The notes: generated by a model from the letters alone, not told the origin. Numbered from the stretch's first letter, positions 1 through 7,608 are shown. The stretch: DNA of 31,281 nucleotides from Anaerolineae bacterium (GCA_030673735.1 DAOVIK010000001.1:1-31281); one strand, 5' to 3'. Translations and numbers: made by a program.

Positions 1-23
1 AGACGTAGCGCAAAATTTCGCAT
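1..23 (-). CDS. 5' end of a truncated gene leaving the left edge
   Basis: On the minus strand an ATG (complement of 21-23) is preceded by AAGGAGG at a normal spacing of about 5-6 bases, which is the strongest ribosome binding site in the window. Only seven codons (M R N F A L R) lie inside the window before the edge, so no product can be proposed. It lies downstream of the two LiaF-like genes on the same strand with a gap of about 60 bases and may belong to their operon. Confidence 0.5.
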
Positions 24-85
24 CAGAACCTCCTTTATAGCAACCTATCTATCAGATTCAACCCATCCCCAGTCATCACATCTGA

Positions 86-886
86 TCAACGAATTTCGAC
101 CGAGCTCATTCCCGTTCTTATACGCACTTCGACTCGGTTGACCGCAGAGTCGAAATCGGGCGATTCGTGAACGCCGTTCCGCTTGGGGAACCGCGATGGA
201 TCAATCGAAATGTCCGACATGCCGCTTGAGTGGGAAATGCGTGCGGCAACGTCCTCGGGAACATGGATTCTGATCGATCCCATCCCTCCTCGGATGTCAA
301 CCCTCGAGTGGCCGGCAGCTTCCGGCAGCCAAAGCGTGACATCGCTGGCCCCGCATCGCAGATCGAAATCTTGCACCTTAAGCCCCCGCAGATCGAACGA
401 GGTTTCACTTGCCCCTGTCCGGCAGTTGAGCAACAGAGGCACATCGTCATTGAGAGTCACATTCCAATTCAAGCCGTGACTCCATGACCTTGTTGGCCAG
501 AAATGCGGAACGAAGCTAGATGGTCCCCTCAATGAAGCCTTGATCAGCTCTCCTTCCACATGGCTTTTCTGGCCCACCCCGCCTTCGAACGTGCCGGATA
601 GCAGCTCACCCGCTGGCGCACCGCTGCCCAGTTGCAACTTCCCAGCTCCATGGCGGATGCTGACACTCCCTTGGGTCGCCCCTTGCAAGGAGATGGAGAG
701 ACTCTCTCCTTCGATGGCGGGCGCGCGAACGGGCTTCGCCAGCAATACCCACAATCCAAGGGCTACAAAGAAACTTGGTCCTAGCAGCGCCCAAATATCA
801 AAGCCTAGCAATCCCAAGTTGTCCAGCAGCATCAGGCCCCCCACGGCAATGAGGGCAACACCCCAGAAAATGCCCCATCTTCGCAT
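86..886 (-). CDS. LiaF-like membrane protein with C-terminal beta-rich 'toastrack' domain
   Basis: 266 residues. Residues 1-52 hold two hydrophobic segments with the glycine-rich WGVALIAVGGLMLLDNLGLL pattern of the LiaI/LiaF N-terminal (DUF5668-type) membrane domain. The rest is soluble and rich in alternating hydrophobic beta-strand repeats (for example DVTLWLPEAAGHSRVDIRGG), as in the LiaF/DUF4097 'toastrack' fold of envelope-stress proteins. In Firmicutes LiaF modulates a LiaRS-type two-component system; no such pair is adjacent here, so a signalling role is inference. The start is supported by GAGGTGAAG just upstream. It follows the 171-residue membrane gene by 62 bases on the same strand, so the two are probably co-transcribed. 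Family assignment is fairly secure; the molecular function is not known. Confidence 0.75.
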   Translation of the reverse strand: MRRWGIFWGVALIAVGGLMLLDNLGLLGFDIWALLGPSFFVALGLWVLLAKPVRAPAIEGESLSISLQGATQGSVSIRHGAGKLQLGSGAPAGELLSGTFEGGVGQKSHVEGELIKASLRGPSSFVPHFWPTRSWSHGLNWNVTLNDDVPLLLNCRTGASETSFDLRGLKVQDFDLRCGASDVTLWLPEAAGHSRVDIRGGMGSIRIHVPEDVAARISHSSGMSDISIDPSRFPKRNGVHESPDFDSAVNRVEVRIRTGMSSVEIR

Positions 887-948
887 TCTTCACCTCGTTT
901 CTCAGGAGGCAATGCATCGCATTACCTGCTTGCCCCCACAGTCTGAAG

Positions 949-1464
949 CTACGCCGAGCGCGGTATCAGAGCCCGCACCAGCATGTACACTCCAACACCG
1001 ATCACGAGTATCGGCCAATAGGGTCCAAACAGTTCAAGCTCCCCAAATAATGAGCCGAAGATCAGGAAAAGGAGAGCGCTAACCAAGATGGACCTGACGC
1101 CCCGCAACACCCGCCGGCGCGTATCTCTGCCCAACAAGCCATGCACGATCAAGCCCAAGCCGACGAAACCGGGAATGAGCGTCCAAACATATTTCCAGCT
1201 ATCCCAATTGCCTGTGGTGTTTTGCCAGTAGAGCAATCCTCCAATGCCGGCAATCACGAATGCGGGTCGGGCCATGTGTGGTGATCCGCTGAGCAAGCCC
1301 AGAAACAACATGGCTGCCCCTACCCCGATCACGACCACGGGCCAGGTAAAGCGCTCGATCTGCCAAGCCTGAAGTGCGGGGACGAACCGCACGGCTATGA
1401 ACCATATTCCGAGCAGAATTAGCACCAAACCCGCTGCCAAACTCGATTTTCGCCTCTGGTCCAT
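949..1464 (-). CDS. LiaI/LiaF-type (DUF5668-like) integral membrane protein
   Basis: 171 residues, almost entirely membrane-embedded. It opens with LAAGLVLILLGIWFIAVRFVP, followed by a second repeat-like unit (WPVVVIGVGAAMLFLGLLSG) and a third near the C terminus (YWPILVIGVGVYMLVRALIP). The repeated 'WP-hydrophobic-IGVG' motif is typical of the LiaI/LiaF-like transmembrane region. There is no soluble toastrack domain, so it resembles the membrane half of its downstream neighbour. The ATG start is preceded by CGGAGGGAGC. It is the upstream gene of the pair and may pair with the LiaF-like protein in the membrane; that partnership is inference. Confidence 0.7.
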   Translation of the reverse strand: MDQRRKSSLAAGLVLILLGIWFIAVRFVPALQAWQIERFTWPVVVIGVGAAMLFLGLLSGSPHMARPAFVIAGIGGLLYWQNTTGNWDSWKYVWTLIPGFVGLGLIVHGLLGRDTRRRVLRGVRSILVSALLFLIFGSLFGELELFGPYWPILVIGVGVYMLVRALIPRSA

Positions 1465-1789
1465 GCTCCCTCCGTAATGGAATTTATCGTGTCTGTATTC
1501 CGACTCCGTATCGCGCAGCGCCCTCCTGCAGGCCAGTCACGAAAGTTGCTCCTGCAAAGTATAACCTCGCGTTGAATTTCATCCGAATGCGCGGGATGAT
1601 ATCCAGTGCCATTTCACTGCTATTCCCGGCCAGTCTCATATCCCTACAATTAGGCGTAAAACCCTATATCCATTTGGGTTGTTCGCCCCGTAGAATCAAC
1701 AGCAGACCTCAGGGTATCGACTACCCTTGCATGCTGGGAGTTTCGTTCAATCCCGTCATAGAGCGAGCAACCGCAACAGGAGGGGGGTC
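1465..1789. other. intergenic region between divergent genes
   Basis: This 325-base gap lies between the minus-strand membrane gene and the plus-strand lipoprotein gene, so promoters for both should lie here. I see only weak matches: a TACAAT around 1645 on the plus strand, and an AT-rich GATAAATT just upstream of the minus-strand ATG. No convincing -35/-10 pair, RNA gene or repeat is visible. Confidence 0.4.
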
Positions 1790-2716
1790 ATGAAGCGCAC
1801 TACGTTCACACTTGCATTGACAGCGGCCGTTGTGCTTTTACTGTCGCTATCCGCTTGCGGGCTACTTGACACGAGCGGGGATCCTTCCGGCACGCAGACT
1901 CCTCCGACGCCTACTCAAGATCCAACTGCCTGCACCAACCATTTCGTTCAGGTCGGGTCCGCCACCATCGCCTTGGGGCAGGAATTTGATCCTGGTGAGC
2001 AATTTCATGTGGAATGGATCATAAAGAATGCTGGTACGTGCATCTGGACGCCAACATATTCTCTGATCAATACATCAGGAGACAGTTTGGGAGCACCGAG
2101 CCGGGCTGTTCTAGGGGCATTCGTAGCACCTGAAGAGACCGTGACGCTTCGCCTGCCGATGGCTGCGCCGGGCATTGCAGGAGAATACCCATCACTCTGG
2201 ATGCTTCAGAACGATCTTGAGCAGACCTTTGGCACGGCGCAAGACGACGCTCCACTGCGCGTGGTCATCAACGTCACCAGCTCGCTGCCAACTCCCGTGC
2301 CAACCGCCACGATTGAGCCTACTCAAGGTCCGCCCCCTGGGACACACGCCTTCAAGTTTGATCAGGTCCTGCCGACTGCACAATGCTTTGATTTCGTGGG
2401 TGGGCAAGTCTTATCCTGCGCCGATGCTGATGCCGATATCCGCTTCAACTTCCTCATGGGCCAAGGTGGCAACATCCTGCCCCTCCACCTCATGAACATG
2501 GGGCCGGGCTTGCAGTCAGCGCCCAACAGGAGCGATTGTGAATCTAGCAACTACTTCAAGCTTCCCGTGATGATGAGTATTCCCGCAGAAAACTCAACCG
2601 GATGGCATTATTGCTTCTACACCGATCGTAACTCCACCCGGTACTATGGCTGGCTGCAGACTGTAGACTTTAACAGCGAAGGGCTTACCTTCAGCTTTGT
2701 TACCTATGAGCCATGA
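1790..2716 (+). CDS. lipoprotein with NBR1-Ig-like (FW) domain
   Basis: 308 residues from the ATG at 1790, chosen because AGGAGG lies directly upstream and the protein then begins with a clean lipoprotein signal peptide (MKRTTFTLAL...LLSLSACG, lipobox LSAC with Cys at about residue 22). A Thr/Pro-rich spacer follows. Residues of roughly 45-140 form an NBR1-type Ig-like domain, recognised by FHVEWIIKNAGTCIWTPTY and the later SLWMLQ, giving the spaced tryptophans of the family. The C-terminal 120 residues are unrecognised and carry several cysteines. In Chloroflexota such FW domains are common on secreted proteins and are thought to bind partners or surfaces. An in-frame ATG at 1727 lacks a signal peptide context and is rejected as the start. 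Orphan gene; function unknown. Confidence 0.8.
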   Translation: MKRTTFTLALTAAVVLLLSLSACGLLDTSGDPSGTQTPPTPTQDPTACTNHFVQVGSATIALGQEFDPGEQFHVEWIIKNAGTCIWTPTYSLINTSGDSLGAPSRAVLGAFVAPEETVTLRLPMAAPGIAGEYPSLWMLQNDLEQTFGTAQDDAPLRVVINVTSSLPTPVPTATIEPTQGPPPGTHAFKFDQVLPTAQCFDFVGGQVLSCADADADIRFNFLMGQGGNILPLHLMNMGPGLQSAPNRSDCESSNYFKLPVMMSIPAENSTGWHYCFYTDRNSTRYYGWLQTVDFNSEGLTFSFVTYEP

Positions 2717-2764
2717 TTGCCCATAAAGCCATCCAGTAGCGATTGCACAAGGCCATAACGCATC

Positions 2765-2793
2765 ACACGGCTGGAGTAATCCTCCAGCCGTGT
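2765..2793. terminator. bidirectional hairpin between convergent genes
   Basis: A perfect 12-bp inverted repeat (ACACGGCTGGAG / CTCCAGCCGTGT) with a 5-base loop lies between the convergent lipoprotein and reductase genes. Neither side has a strong T run, so termination may be inefficient or may work in both directions with other factors. Confidence 0.6.
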
Positions 2794-2867
2794 TCCATTC
2801 CTGTTACCCATTTGGACTCGGTATATGCCCCGATAGCAGCCGGAATGTCTACTGCAAGACGTCGTTT

Positions 2868-3629
2868 CTACCAAATCAGAGGGATTAGAGCTCTGCGCTC
2901 GAGTGGGTAATCCGGGAACTCCCGACGATACCATAGGTGATGAGATCGAGCGCGCGGGGCAAGGTTGGCAACAGTCCAAATTGCGAACGCCAGCCCCGGC
3001 AACGACCAGGTAGCGATTGACCAGCCGGTCCACTGAATGATCTCTCCGAGATAGTTCGGACAAGAAACCCATCGGAATAGGCCACCTGTGGGGATCTGAT
3101 AGTTCGTATCTCCCGATCTCCGCAGGTCGCGCAGGATCCTGTCGGACTGGCGGTTGATCACAAGACCGATCACGAACAGTCCCGTCCCAACAAGGAAGCG
3201 AGGATCGCCGAGCCACTGATCCGTATAGTAGTCAGGGCGAGAGTACAAGTGAGAGCCGATGAGATAGGTGTTGATCAGGCCAAATGCAAAAGCGATGCCC
3301 GCAATCAGCAGCGGCATTCGCTTTGCGTCGCTTCTATGCAGGTATGGATAGACAAACGCCCGATACACATAGTGCAACTCCCACATGATGAAAAACAATA
3401 GTGTCGCCAGCGTCCAACCGTCGACTCCTGCCAGGAAACACAGCGCGAAGATGGTCGGCGCCGGAGCTTCCATGATGATCCAACCCAGTCTGGCGCTGAT
3501 GCTAGGACCCTATCCGCCTCGTGCGTGCCGTCCGTAGGGTGCAGAGATAAATAAAAGGACGATGAACGTAGCCGCCGCCAAGATAAACCAGATGATTAAT
3601 GCTATGTTGAAGGGTGTTAGTGTTGTCAT
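2868..3629 (-). pseudogene. steroid 5-alpha-reductase C-terminal-domain (DUF1295-like) membrane protein, interrupted by in-frame TAG
   Basis: The full frame from the ATG at 3629 encodes 253 codons, the usual length for the steroid 5-alpha-reductase-like family, but codon 40 is TAG (complement of 3510-3512). Around the stop the frame reads APYGRHARGG-stop-GPSISARLGW, where the family has ...GWGP..., so a Trp TGG to TAG change fits exactly. The ATG at 3629 overlaps the stop of the upstream SDR gene (ATGA), which argues that this is the true start. An intact downstream part (2868-3473, 201 residues from an internal Met 53) keeps the conserved C-terminal region (GGLFRWVSCPNYLGEI, about 60 residues from the end). 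Known members reduce C=C bonds in lipids with NADPH. It may be a recent pseudogene, a sequencing or assembly error, or expressed as an N-terminally truncated protein. Confidence 0.8.
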
Positions 3630-4639
3630 CCGCGCTCCAATAGTCTCCCTGAGCCGGGCGCTTCAAGAGAACCGTTCTCCCGAAACCAAGTCAGAGTATC
3701 CTCCAATGTGTTCTCAATTGGACGCGGCTGATACCCCAACTCACGTGTCGCCTTTGCGTGGCTTGCATTGGGATTAGCGCGCAGCGCTTGCAGCGAGGCC
3801 CGCGAGTAGAGCGCGCGGTTAACACCCATTCGGAAAAGCAATGGGGAAAGAGGTAGCGCAAGGGTTGCCAACCACATCGGCGCGACGAAGCGAGGACTCG
3901 GCACAGCACAGAACTGCTCAACAATCCTGGCAATCTCCTTTATCGATATCCAGTGGCCGGACAGCAGATACCTTGAACCTGAAGGCGCCTTCTCCTCGGC
4001 TTGCAGCGCCCCCAGACTCACGTCCCTTGCATCCACCCAATCAAATCCTCCGACCACGAGCGCCGGCAGCTTGCGCCGCGCCAAGGCGAGCAATACCTCG
4101 CCAAAGTGTGATGGTTTGTAGTCGTGGGGACCGATAATGCCTGTCGGGTTGAGAATAACGGCATCCAGGCCCGAGTCCATTCCGCGCCGCACCTCTAACT
4201 CCGACATGGCTTTCGAAACATCATAGGGCAGCGCATCTCCCCAATCGACGAGAGGACGCAACTCGTCGATCGCTTGATCCATCGGCTCGTTCTGCAAAGC
4301 ATGGACTGAACTCACATGGACTAGCCGCCGAACGCCCTGCCCCAAGCAGGCGTTGACGACATTCCTCGTTCCCTCCACATTGATCGCCTTCATGCGCGGC
4401 CAATCCTCATCGCGCAAGGAAATGAAAACCGCCAGATGATAGACAATCTCACATCCAGCGCAGGCTTCTTCCATCGAGGCGGGGCTGCTCACATCGCCTT
4501 GGAAGATCTCAAGATTGAGTCCTTGGAGGGCGCGGCGGTCACGATAAACCAGCGCGCGCACGGATCGCCCTTGGGCAAGCAGCGCGCGCACCAGGTTGGC
4601 GCCAAGATGTCCTGCGGCGCCAGTTACGAGGACGGTCAT
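3626..4639 (-). CDS. NAD(P)-dependent epimerase/dehydratase, extended SDR (dihydroflavonol-reductase/3-beta-HSD type)
   Basis: 337 residues from the ATG at 4639, chosen because the Rossmann motif TGAAGHLG starts at residue 6 and a GGAAG lies upstream; the frame stays open further upstream only by running through the RNA region. Residues seen: TGxxGxxG nucleotide site, acidic IFQGDVSS strand, HVSSVHAL with the catalytic Ser, and Y139-DVS-K143 as the catalytic Tyr/Lys pair, then LNPTGIIGP. Substrate is not predictable from sequence; relatives act on sugar nucleotides, flavonols, sterols or hopanoid precursors. Its TGA overlaps the ATG of the 5-alpha-reductase-like frame, so the two are translationally coupled and probably act on the same lipid-like substrate (inference). 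Confidence 0.85.
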   Translation of the reverse strand: MTVLVTGAAGHLGANLVRALLAQGRSVRALVYRDRRALQGLNLEIFQGDVSSPASMEEACAGCEIVYHLAVFISLRDEDWPRMKAINVEGTRNVVNACLGQGVRRLVHVSSVHALQNEPMDQAIDELRPLVDWGDALPYDVSKAMSELEVRRGMDSGLDAVILNPTGIIGPHDYKPSHFGEVLLALARRKLPALVVGGFDWVDARDVSLGALQAEEKAPSGSRYLLSGHWISIKEIARIVEQFCAVPSPRFVAPMWLATLALPLSPLLFRMGVNRALYSRASLQALRANPNASHAKATRELGYQPRPIENTLEDTLTWFRENGSLEAPGSGRLLERG

Positions 4640-4719
4640 AATTCTTCCAGGAAGATTTCCTGCCCTGACCCTTGTGTCAAGGCTGATGAATAACCTGCGT
4701 ATTCTAGCCACATGATCGG

Positions 4720-4754
4720 AAAACACAAACCCACCGTCCGCAGCCAACGGTGGG
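4720..4754 (-). terminator. Rho-independent terminator of the RNA downstream of tRNA-Val
   Basis: On the minus strand CCCACCG and CGGTGGG form a 7-bp GC stem around an 11-base loop, followed immediately by TTTGTGTTTT. This U-rich tail on the minus strand sets the orientation of the structured region upstream and separates it from the SDR gene starting at 4639. Confidence 0.75.
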
Positions 4755-4763
4755 CTTCTTGGC

Positions 4764-4775
4764 GGGCGCGGAGGG
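4764..4775. repeat. 12-nt direct repeat of the tRNA-Val 3' end
   Basis: GGGCGCGGAGGG here is identical to 4930-4941, which encodes the T-stem 3' strand and acceptor 3' strand of tRNA-Val. The two copies are 166 bases apart in the same orientation. The copy sits inside the structured RNA and pairs there with GGCGGGCG, so it may be tRNA-derived or an old attachment-site scar. Confidence 0.6.
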
Positions 4776-4928
4776 TATCGCCTGCCCTGGTGTTCGCTCA
4801 GGGAACCCCGTTCCAGCTGACGCCCGCCGGGGCGGCCGGCCCACGACCTTTTCGACCCCTTCAGGAGGCAGGGATGTGGATTCAACTGGAACCATCCCCC
4901 AATTAGTGCGGTGGCCTTAAAAACAGAG

Positions 4929-5002
<74 letters not shown>

Positions 5003-5012
5003 TTGTGATCGC

Positions 5013-5041
5013 ATTATAGCAGAGCCCCTAGGGCGGAACAA
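5013..5041 (-). promoter_or_regulatory. promoter of tRNA-Val
   Basis: On the minus strand TTGTTC (complement of 5036-5041), a 17-base spacer and TATAAT (complement of 5013-5018) form a sigma-70 promoter with an extended -10 (TGCTATAAT). The -10 ends 10 bases before the mature tRNA 5' end. Confidence 0.8.
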
Positions 5042-5065
5042 GATTCGCCTGCTCCGCTTTGTGTT

Positions 5066-5094
5066 TTGTGGTGAATCCTTGCGAATGCTATAAT
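5066..5094 (+). promoter_or_regulatory. promoter of the DUF389-like/SH3b gene
   Basis: TTGTGG (5066-5071), a 17-base spacer and TATAAT (5089-5094) with an extended TGC before it. Transcription would start near 5101, so the open frame beginning at 5059 cannot be the translation start. It lies back to back with the tRNA-Val promoter, about 25 bases away. Confidence 0.75.
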
Positions 5095-5196
5095 CGCGGC
5101 GCTGTATGGGTTGCCGGAGATTACGCCCGGCCAGAGAACATGCACTTGGGAGTCTCCATTGGAGCATCCGATACGTCTTGTGGCCAGCCTACGCCA

Positions 5197-6393
5197 ATGA
5201 CCACCCCATCGCCGCCCACCTCTCCCGAACCCGCTCCGCCCTCTCGCGCCAGGCGGCGCAGAGCGCGGCGCATGCTGGACGGCCTGCAGGGTGATAAGCG
5301 GCAGGCATACCTTTCCGAACTCGCCCATAGCGTTTCTCCCGGAGTTGATTTATTCCTCAAGGCCATCCTTGCTGGATTGCTGCTTGGACTTGCCTTTCGC
5401 TTCGATCAGCGCGCATTGCTCTATGCTGCCGCACTGGTTGCGCCCAGCATGGCTCCTCTGGCAGGCGTGGCCTTGGCGTCCGTCTCTGGCTCCCTGCGTC
5501 TCTTCTTTCGCCTTCTGGCGGCTTTGATTCTGGCCACAATCATTCTCTCGGTAGTTTGCGCGTTGGTCGGCGGATTAGGCGTGCCTCTTTTCGCACTTGG
5601 TGACATGCCTGACACGTTTGCGATTCTGCATCCTGCAGACCTGCTTCTTCTATTCGGGGGAGCCGTGCTCATGTGCACCAGTCTGGCACGCGGCAGAAGA
5701 GTGCATCCTCTCGCCAGCGCAGCGGTGGCATTCGAAATCTTCAGTCCAGCGGGCGCTGTGGGACTTGGCCTGCTGCGGGCCGATCCTCCGCTGTGGCAGG
5801 GAGCCCTGCTCACTTTTGGTGCGCACCTCGCATGGGCTGCCGTAGTATGTGTGGCAACGCTTATCGTGCTGGGTTTCCGCCCGCTCGCTGGCCAAAGGCG
5901 ATCTTTCTCAATGGCGGTGCTCCTCACCGCCACGGTAGCCGTGCTTGCCGTAGCCGCACCAGCCGCCTATATGTTCAGCTACATGCCTCTCTACTCCGGC
6001 CCCGCATCAACGTCCACTCTAATCATCATTCCCACTCCCACGCAAACGCCCTCACCAAGCGCTACTATCCTGCCAACCTCCACTTCAACCACAACCCCTA
6101 CTCCCGCGCACACAAGCACGCCGACGATCACTCCCACTCCCACACCCATCATGGCAGTGATTTGGGGCACTGAAGGCCTGGGCGCCTACATGCGCGAAGG
6201 GCCATCCAGGGACACAACTCCGCTAGATTACCTTGAGGAAGGAACGTTGCTGGAGATCATCGGTGAACCCGAGCAGGTGAATGGTGAAACGTGGTGGAAT
6301 GTGCGCATCACATACGACAGCCAAGTGGTTGAGGGCTGGGTCATGAATGGCCTGATTGCCACTGTCACTCCCACTCCCTCCGCAACCCCCTAG
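5197..6393 (+). CDS. membrane protein: DUF389-like hydrophobic domain, P/T-rich linker, SH3b domain
   Basis: 398 residues from ATG 5197 (ATG 5140 is an alternative; neither has a clear ribosome site). Residues 1-45 are cytoplasmic and basic. About 50-270 hold some seven membrane segments whose first two (VDLFLKAILAGLLLG... QRALLYAAALVAPSMAPL) resemble the DUF389 core LVAP-M-P motif, also present in the large fusion at 21883. Residues ~275-318 are a low-complexity Pro/Thr linker, and ~319-388 an SH3b domain (GAYMREGPS ... WWNVRI ... EGWVMNGLI), which should lie outside the cell and may bind the envelope. The DUF389 link is my reading of a degenerate match. Function unknown. Confidence 0.7.
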   Translation: MTTPSPPTSPEPAPPSRARRRRARRMLDGLQGDKRQAYLSELAHSVSPGVDLFLKAILAGLLLGLAFRFDQRALLYAAALVAPSMAPLAGVALASVSGSLRLFFRLLAALILATIILSVVCALVGGLGVPLFALGDMPDTFAILHPADLLLLFGGAVLMCTSLARGRRVHPLASAAVAFEIFSPAGAVGLGLLRADPPLWQGALLTFGAHLAWAAVVCVATLIVLGFRPLAGQRRSFSMAVLLTATVAVLAVAAPAAYMFSYMPLYSGPASTSTLIIIPTPTQTPSPSATILPTSTSTTTPTPAHTSTPTITPTPTPIMAVIWGTEGLGAYMREGPSRDTTPLDYLEEGTLLEIIGEPEQVNGETWWNVRITYDSQVVEGWVMNGLIATVTPTPSATP

Positions 6394-6505
6394 CACGTCT
6401 CCAACCGCATCCCATTGGATGAGCCCCCATATGACATTGCATTCCCCTTGGTGCTCCGGTAGCATCGACGAGTTCGCGGCCATCCGTCTTGGTACGGTGA
6501 TCGCG

Positions 6506-6542
6506 TTGACGGTGAATCATCGGGAAGATACAATCGCTATCT
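6506..6542 (+). promoter_or_regulatory. promoter of the metal ABC operon with overlapping inverted repeat
   Basis: TTGACG (6506-6511), 17 bases, TACAAT (6529-6534). An inverted repeat AGATA-N7-TATCT (6526-6530 and 6538-6542) covers the -10 and the expected start site, the place where a Fur/Zur/DtxR-type repressor would act. The arms are short, so the operator is only a candidate; the promoter itself is convincing. Confidence 0.6.
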
Positions 6543-6591
6543 AGCACCTTTCGTGGATCCGATGCAGTGGTATTGAATTGAGGATGACATC

Positions 6592-7584
6592 TTGAAACCT
6601 GTGAAAGCTTGGATCATCACTCTCATGGCATTGGGTTTCAGCGTTGCTGGGTGCTCGCTTCTTTCAATTGATTCCGGCGCGCAATCTCTCACGTCCCTGA
6701 ACGAATTGTCCGAACTGGACTTGCCCCCGGGAGAAAAGCTGCGCGTCGTCGTCACGACCAGCATCCTTGGCGACGTGGTGGCGAACATCGCCGGAGAGAA
6801 TGTGGATTTGCAGGTCTTGCTTCCTCCCGGTACCGATCCTCACGCTTACCAGCCAACACCCAGAGATCTGACGGCCATTGCCCAAGCTCATGTAGTGTTC
6901 ATCAACGGCCTGGGCTTGGAGATCTTCCTCGAGGACATGCTTTCAAACGCCGGAGGGCGAGCAGTTTTCGTTTCGCTCTCAGAAGGCGTGCCGGCGCGCA
7001 GACTCGATTCCCACGATATTGGCCTTGATCCGGAGCACGACGACGAATACGCGGTCTTCGATGCCCATGTTTGGTTGGATCCAGCTAACGTTGAGATATG
7101 GGTCGACAATGCCCAAGCCGCCCTTGCGACCTTGGATCCAAGCAACGCCGCACAATACTTATCTGCGGCAAGTTCTTACAAGGCCTCGCTGCAGGAATTG
7201 CAAACCTGGATTCAGGAACAGGTGGCTCAAATCCCTGAAGCTGATCGCAAACTGCTTGCAGATCATATGGCCTTAGGATACTTCGCAGACCGATATGGCT
7301 TCCGGATTGCAGGGGCAGTTATACCCGCATACAACACTACAGTTGAGATTTCCGCACAAGAGTTGGCCGCCTTACAGCAAGCGATCCAAACCACAGGAAT
7401 TAAGGCCGTCTTCGTCGCAATAAGCACAAATCCGACTATCTCTCGGCAGCTCGCTGCCGATCTTGGTTTGCAGTTGGTCTCGCTCTATATCGGATCGCTC
7501 AGCGATGCCAGCGGTCCTGCGGCAAGCTATCTCGACCTAATGCATTACAATGTGGAAGCAATCGTCAACGCCTTGCAGCCGTGA
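6592..7584 (+). CDS. Zn/Mn ABC transporter substrate-binding lipoprotein (ZnuA/TroA/PsaA family)
   Basis: 330 residues from a TTG start with GAGG eight bases upstream. A lipoprotein signal (ALGFSVAGC) anchors it outside the membrane. The cluster A-I features are clear: TSILGDVVANIAG, DPHAYQPTPRD (first His ligand), FDAHVWLDP (second His), LADHMALGYFADRYGF (third His), and the C-terminal YLDLMHYNVEAIVNAL. The fourth ligand, an Asp in LY-x-DSL of TroA-like proteins, appears as Gly here (LYIGSLSD), so the nearby Asp or water may complete the site. A short His/Asp-rich loop (HDIGLDPEHDDEY) precedes the second His. It is first in an operon with the ATPase and permease; metal identity (Zn or Mn) cannot be settled. 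Confidence 0.92.
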   Translation: MKPVKAWIITLMALGFSVAGCSLLSIDSGAQSLTSLNELSELDLPPGEKLRVVVTTSILGDVVANIAGENVDLQVLLPPGTDPHAYQPTPRDLTAIAQAHVVFINGLGLEIFLEDMLSNAGGRAVFVSLSEGVPARRLDSHDIGLDPEHDDEYAVFDAHVWLDPANVEIWVDNAQAALATLDPSNAAQYLSAASSYKASLQELQTWIQEQVAQIPEADRKLLADHMALGYFADRYGFRIAGAVIPAYNTTVEISAQELAALQQAIQTTGIKAVFVAISTNPTISRQLAADLGLQLVSLYIGSLSDASGPAASYLDLMHYNVEAIVNALQP

Positions 7585-7608
7585 GGCTCCGGCCATCTGA
7601 CAGCCTTT

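Larger units (their letters stand above)
4720..4905 (-). ncRNA. structured RNA of unknown class, terminator-ended
   Basis: About 185 bases of GC-rich sequence with no convincing coding frame lie between tRNA-Val and the SDR gene. On the minus strand it can form a long-range stem (ATCCCTGCC with GGCAGGCGAT, one bulge), an inner 8-bp stem (GGCGGGCG with CGCCCGCC), and local hairpins (GGAAC/GTTCC, CCCTG/CAGGG), and it ends in a canonical terminator. I checked by eye for tmRNA, RNase P RNA, SRP RNA and common riboswitch signatures and saw none. A 6S-like RNA or a leader/attenuator for the SDR operon remain possible. The 5' boundary is a guess; it may be made by read-through from the tRNA promoter. 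Confidence 0.5.

Noticed and set aside
2868..3512. TAG reassignment (alternative genetic code) to explain the in-frame stop
   Set aside because: TAG ends several intact genes here, so it functions as a normal stop.
4764..4825. A second tRNA gene within the structured RNA
   Set aside because: There is an acceptor-like stem but no T loop with TTC and no plausible anticodon arm.
6019..6150. CCCACTCCCAC-type repeats as a possible tandem repeat or CRISPR-like array
   Set aside because: Irregular units that encode a Pro/Thr-rich linker in frame; no spacer structure.
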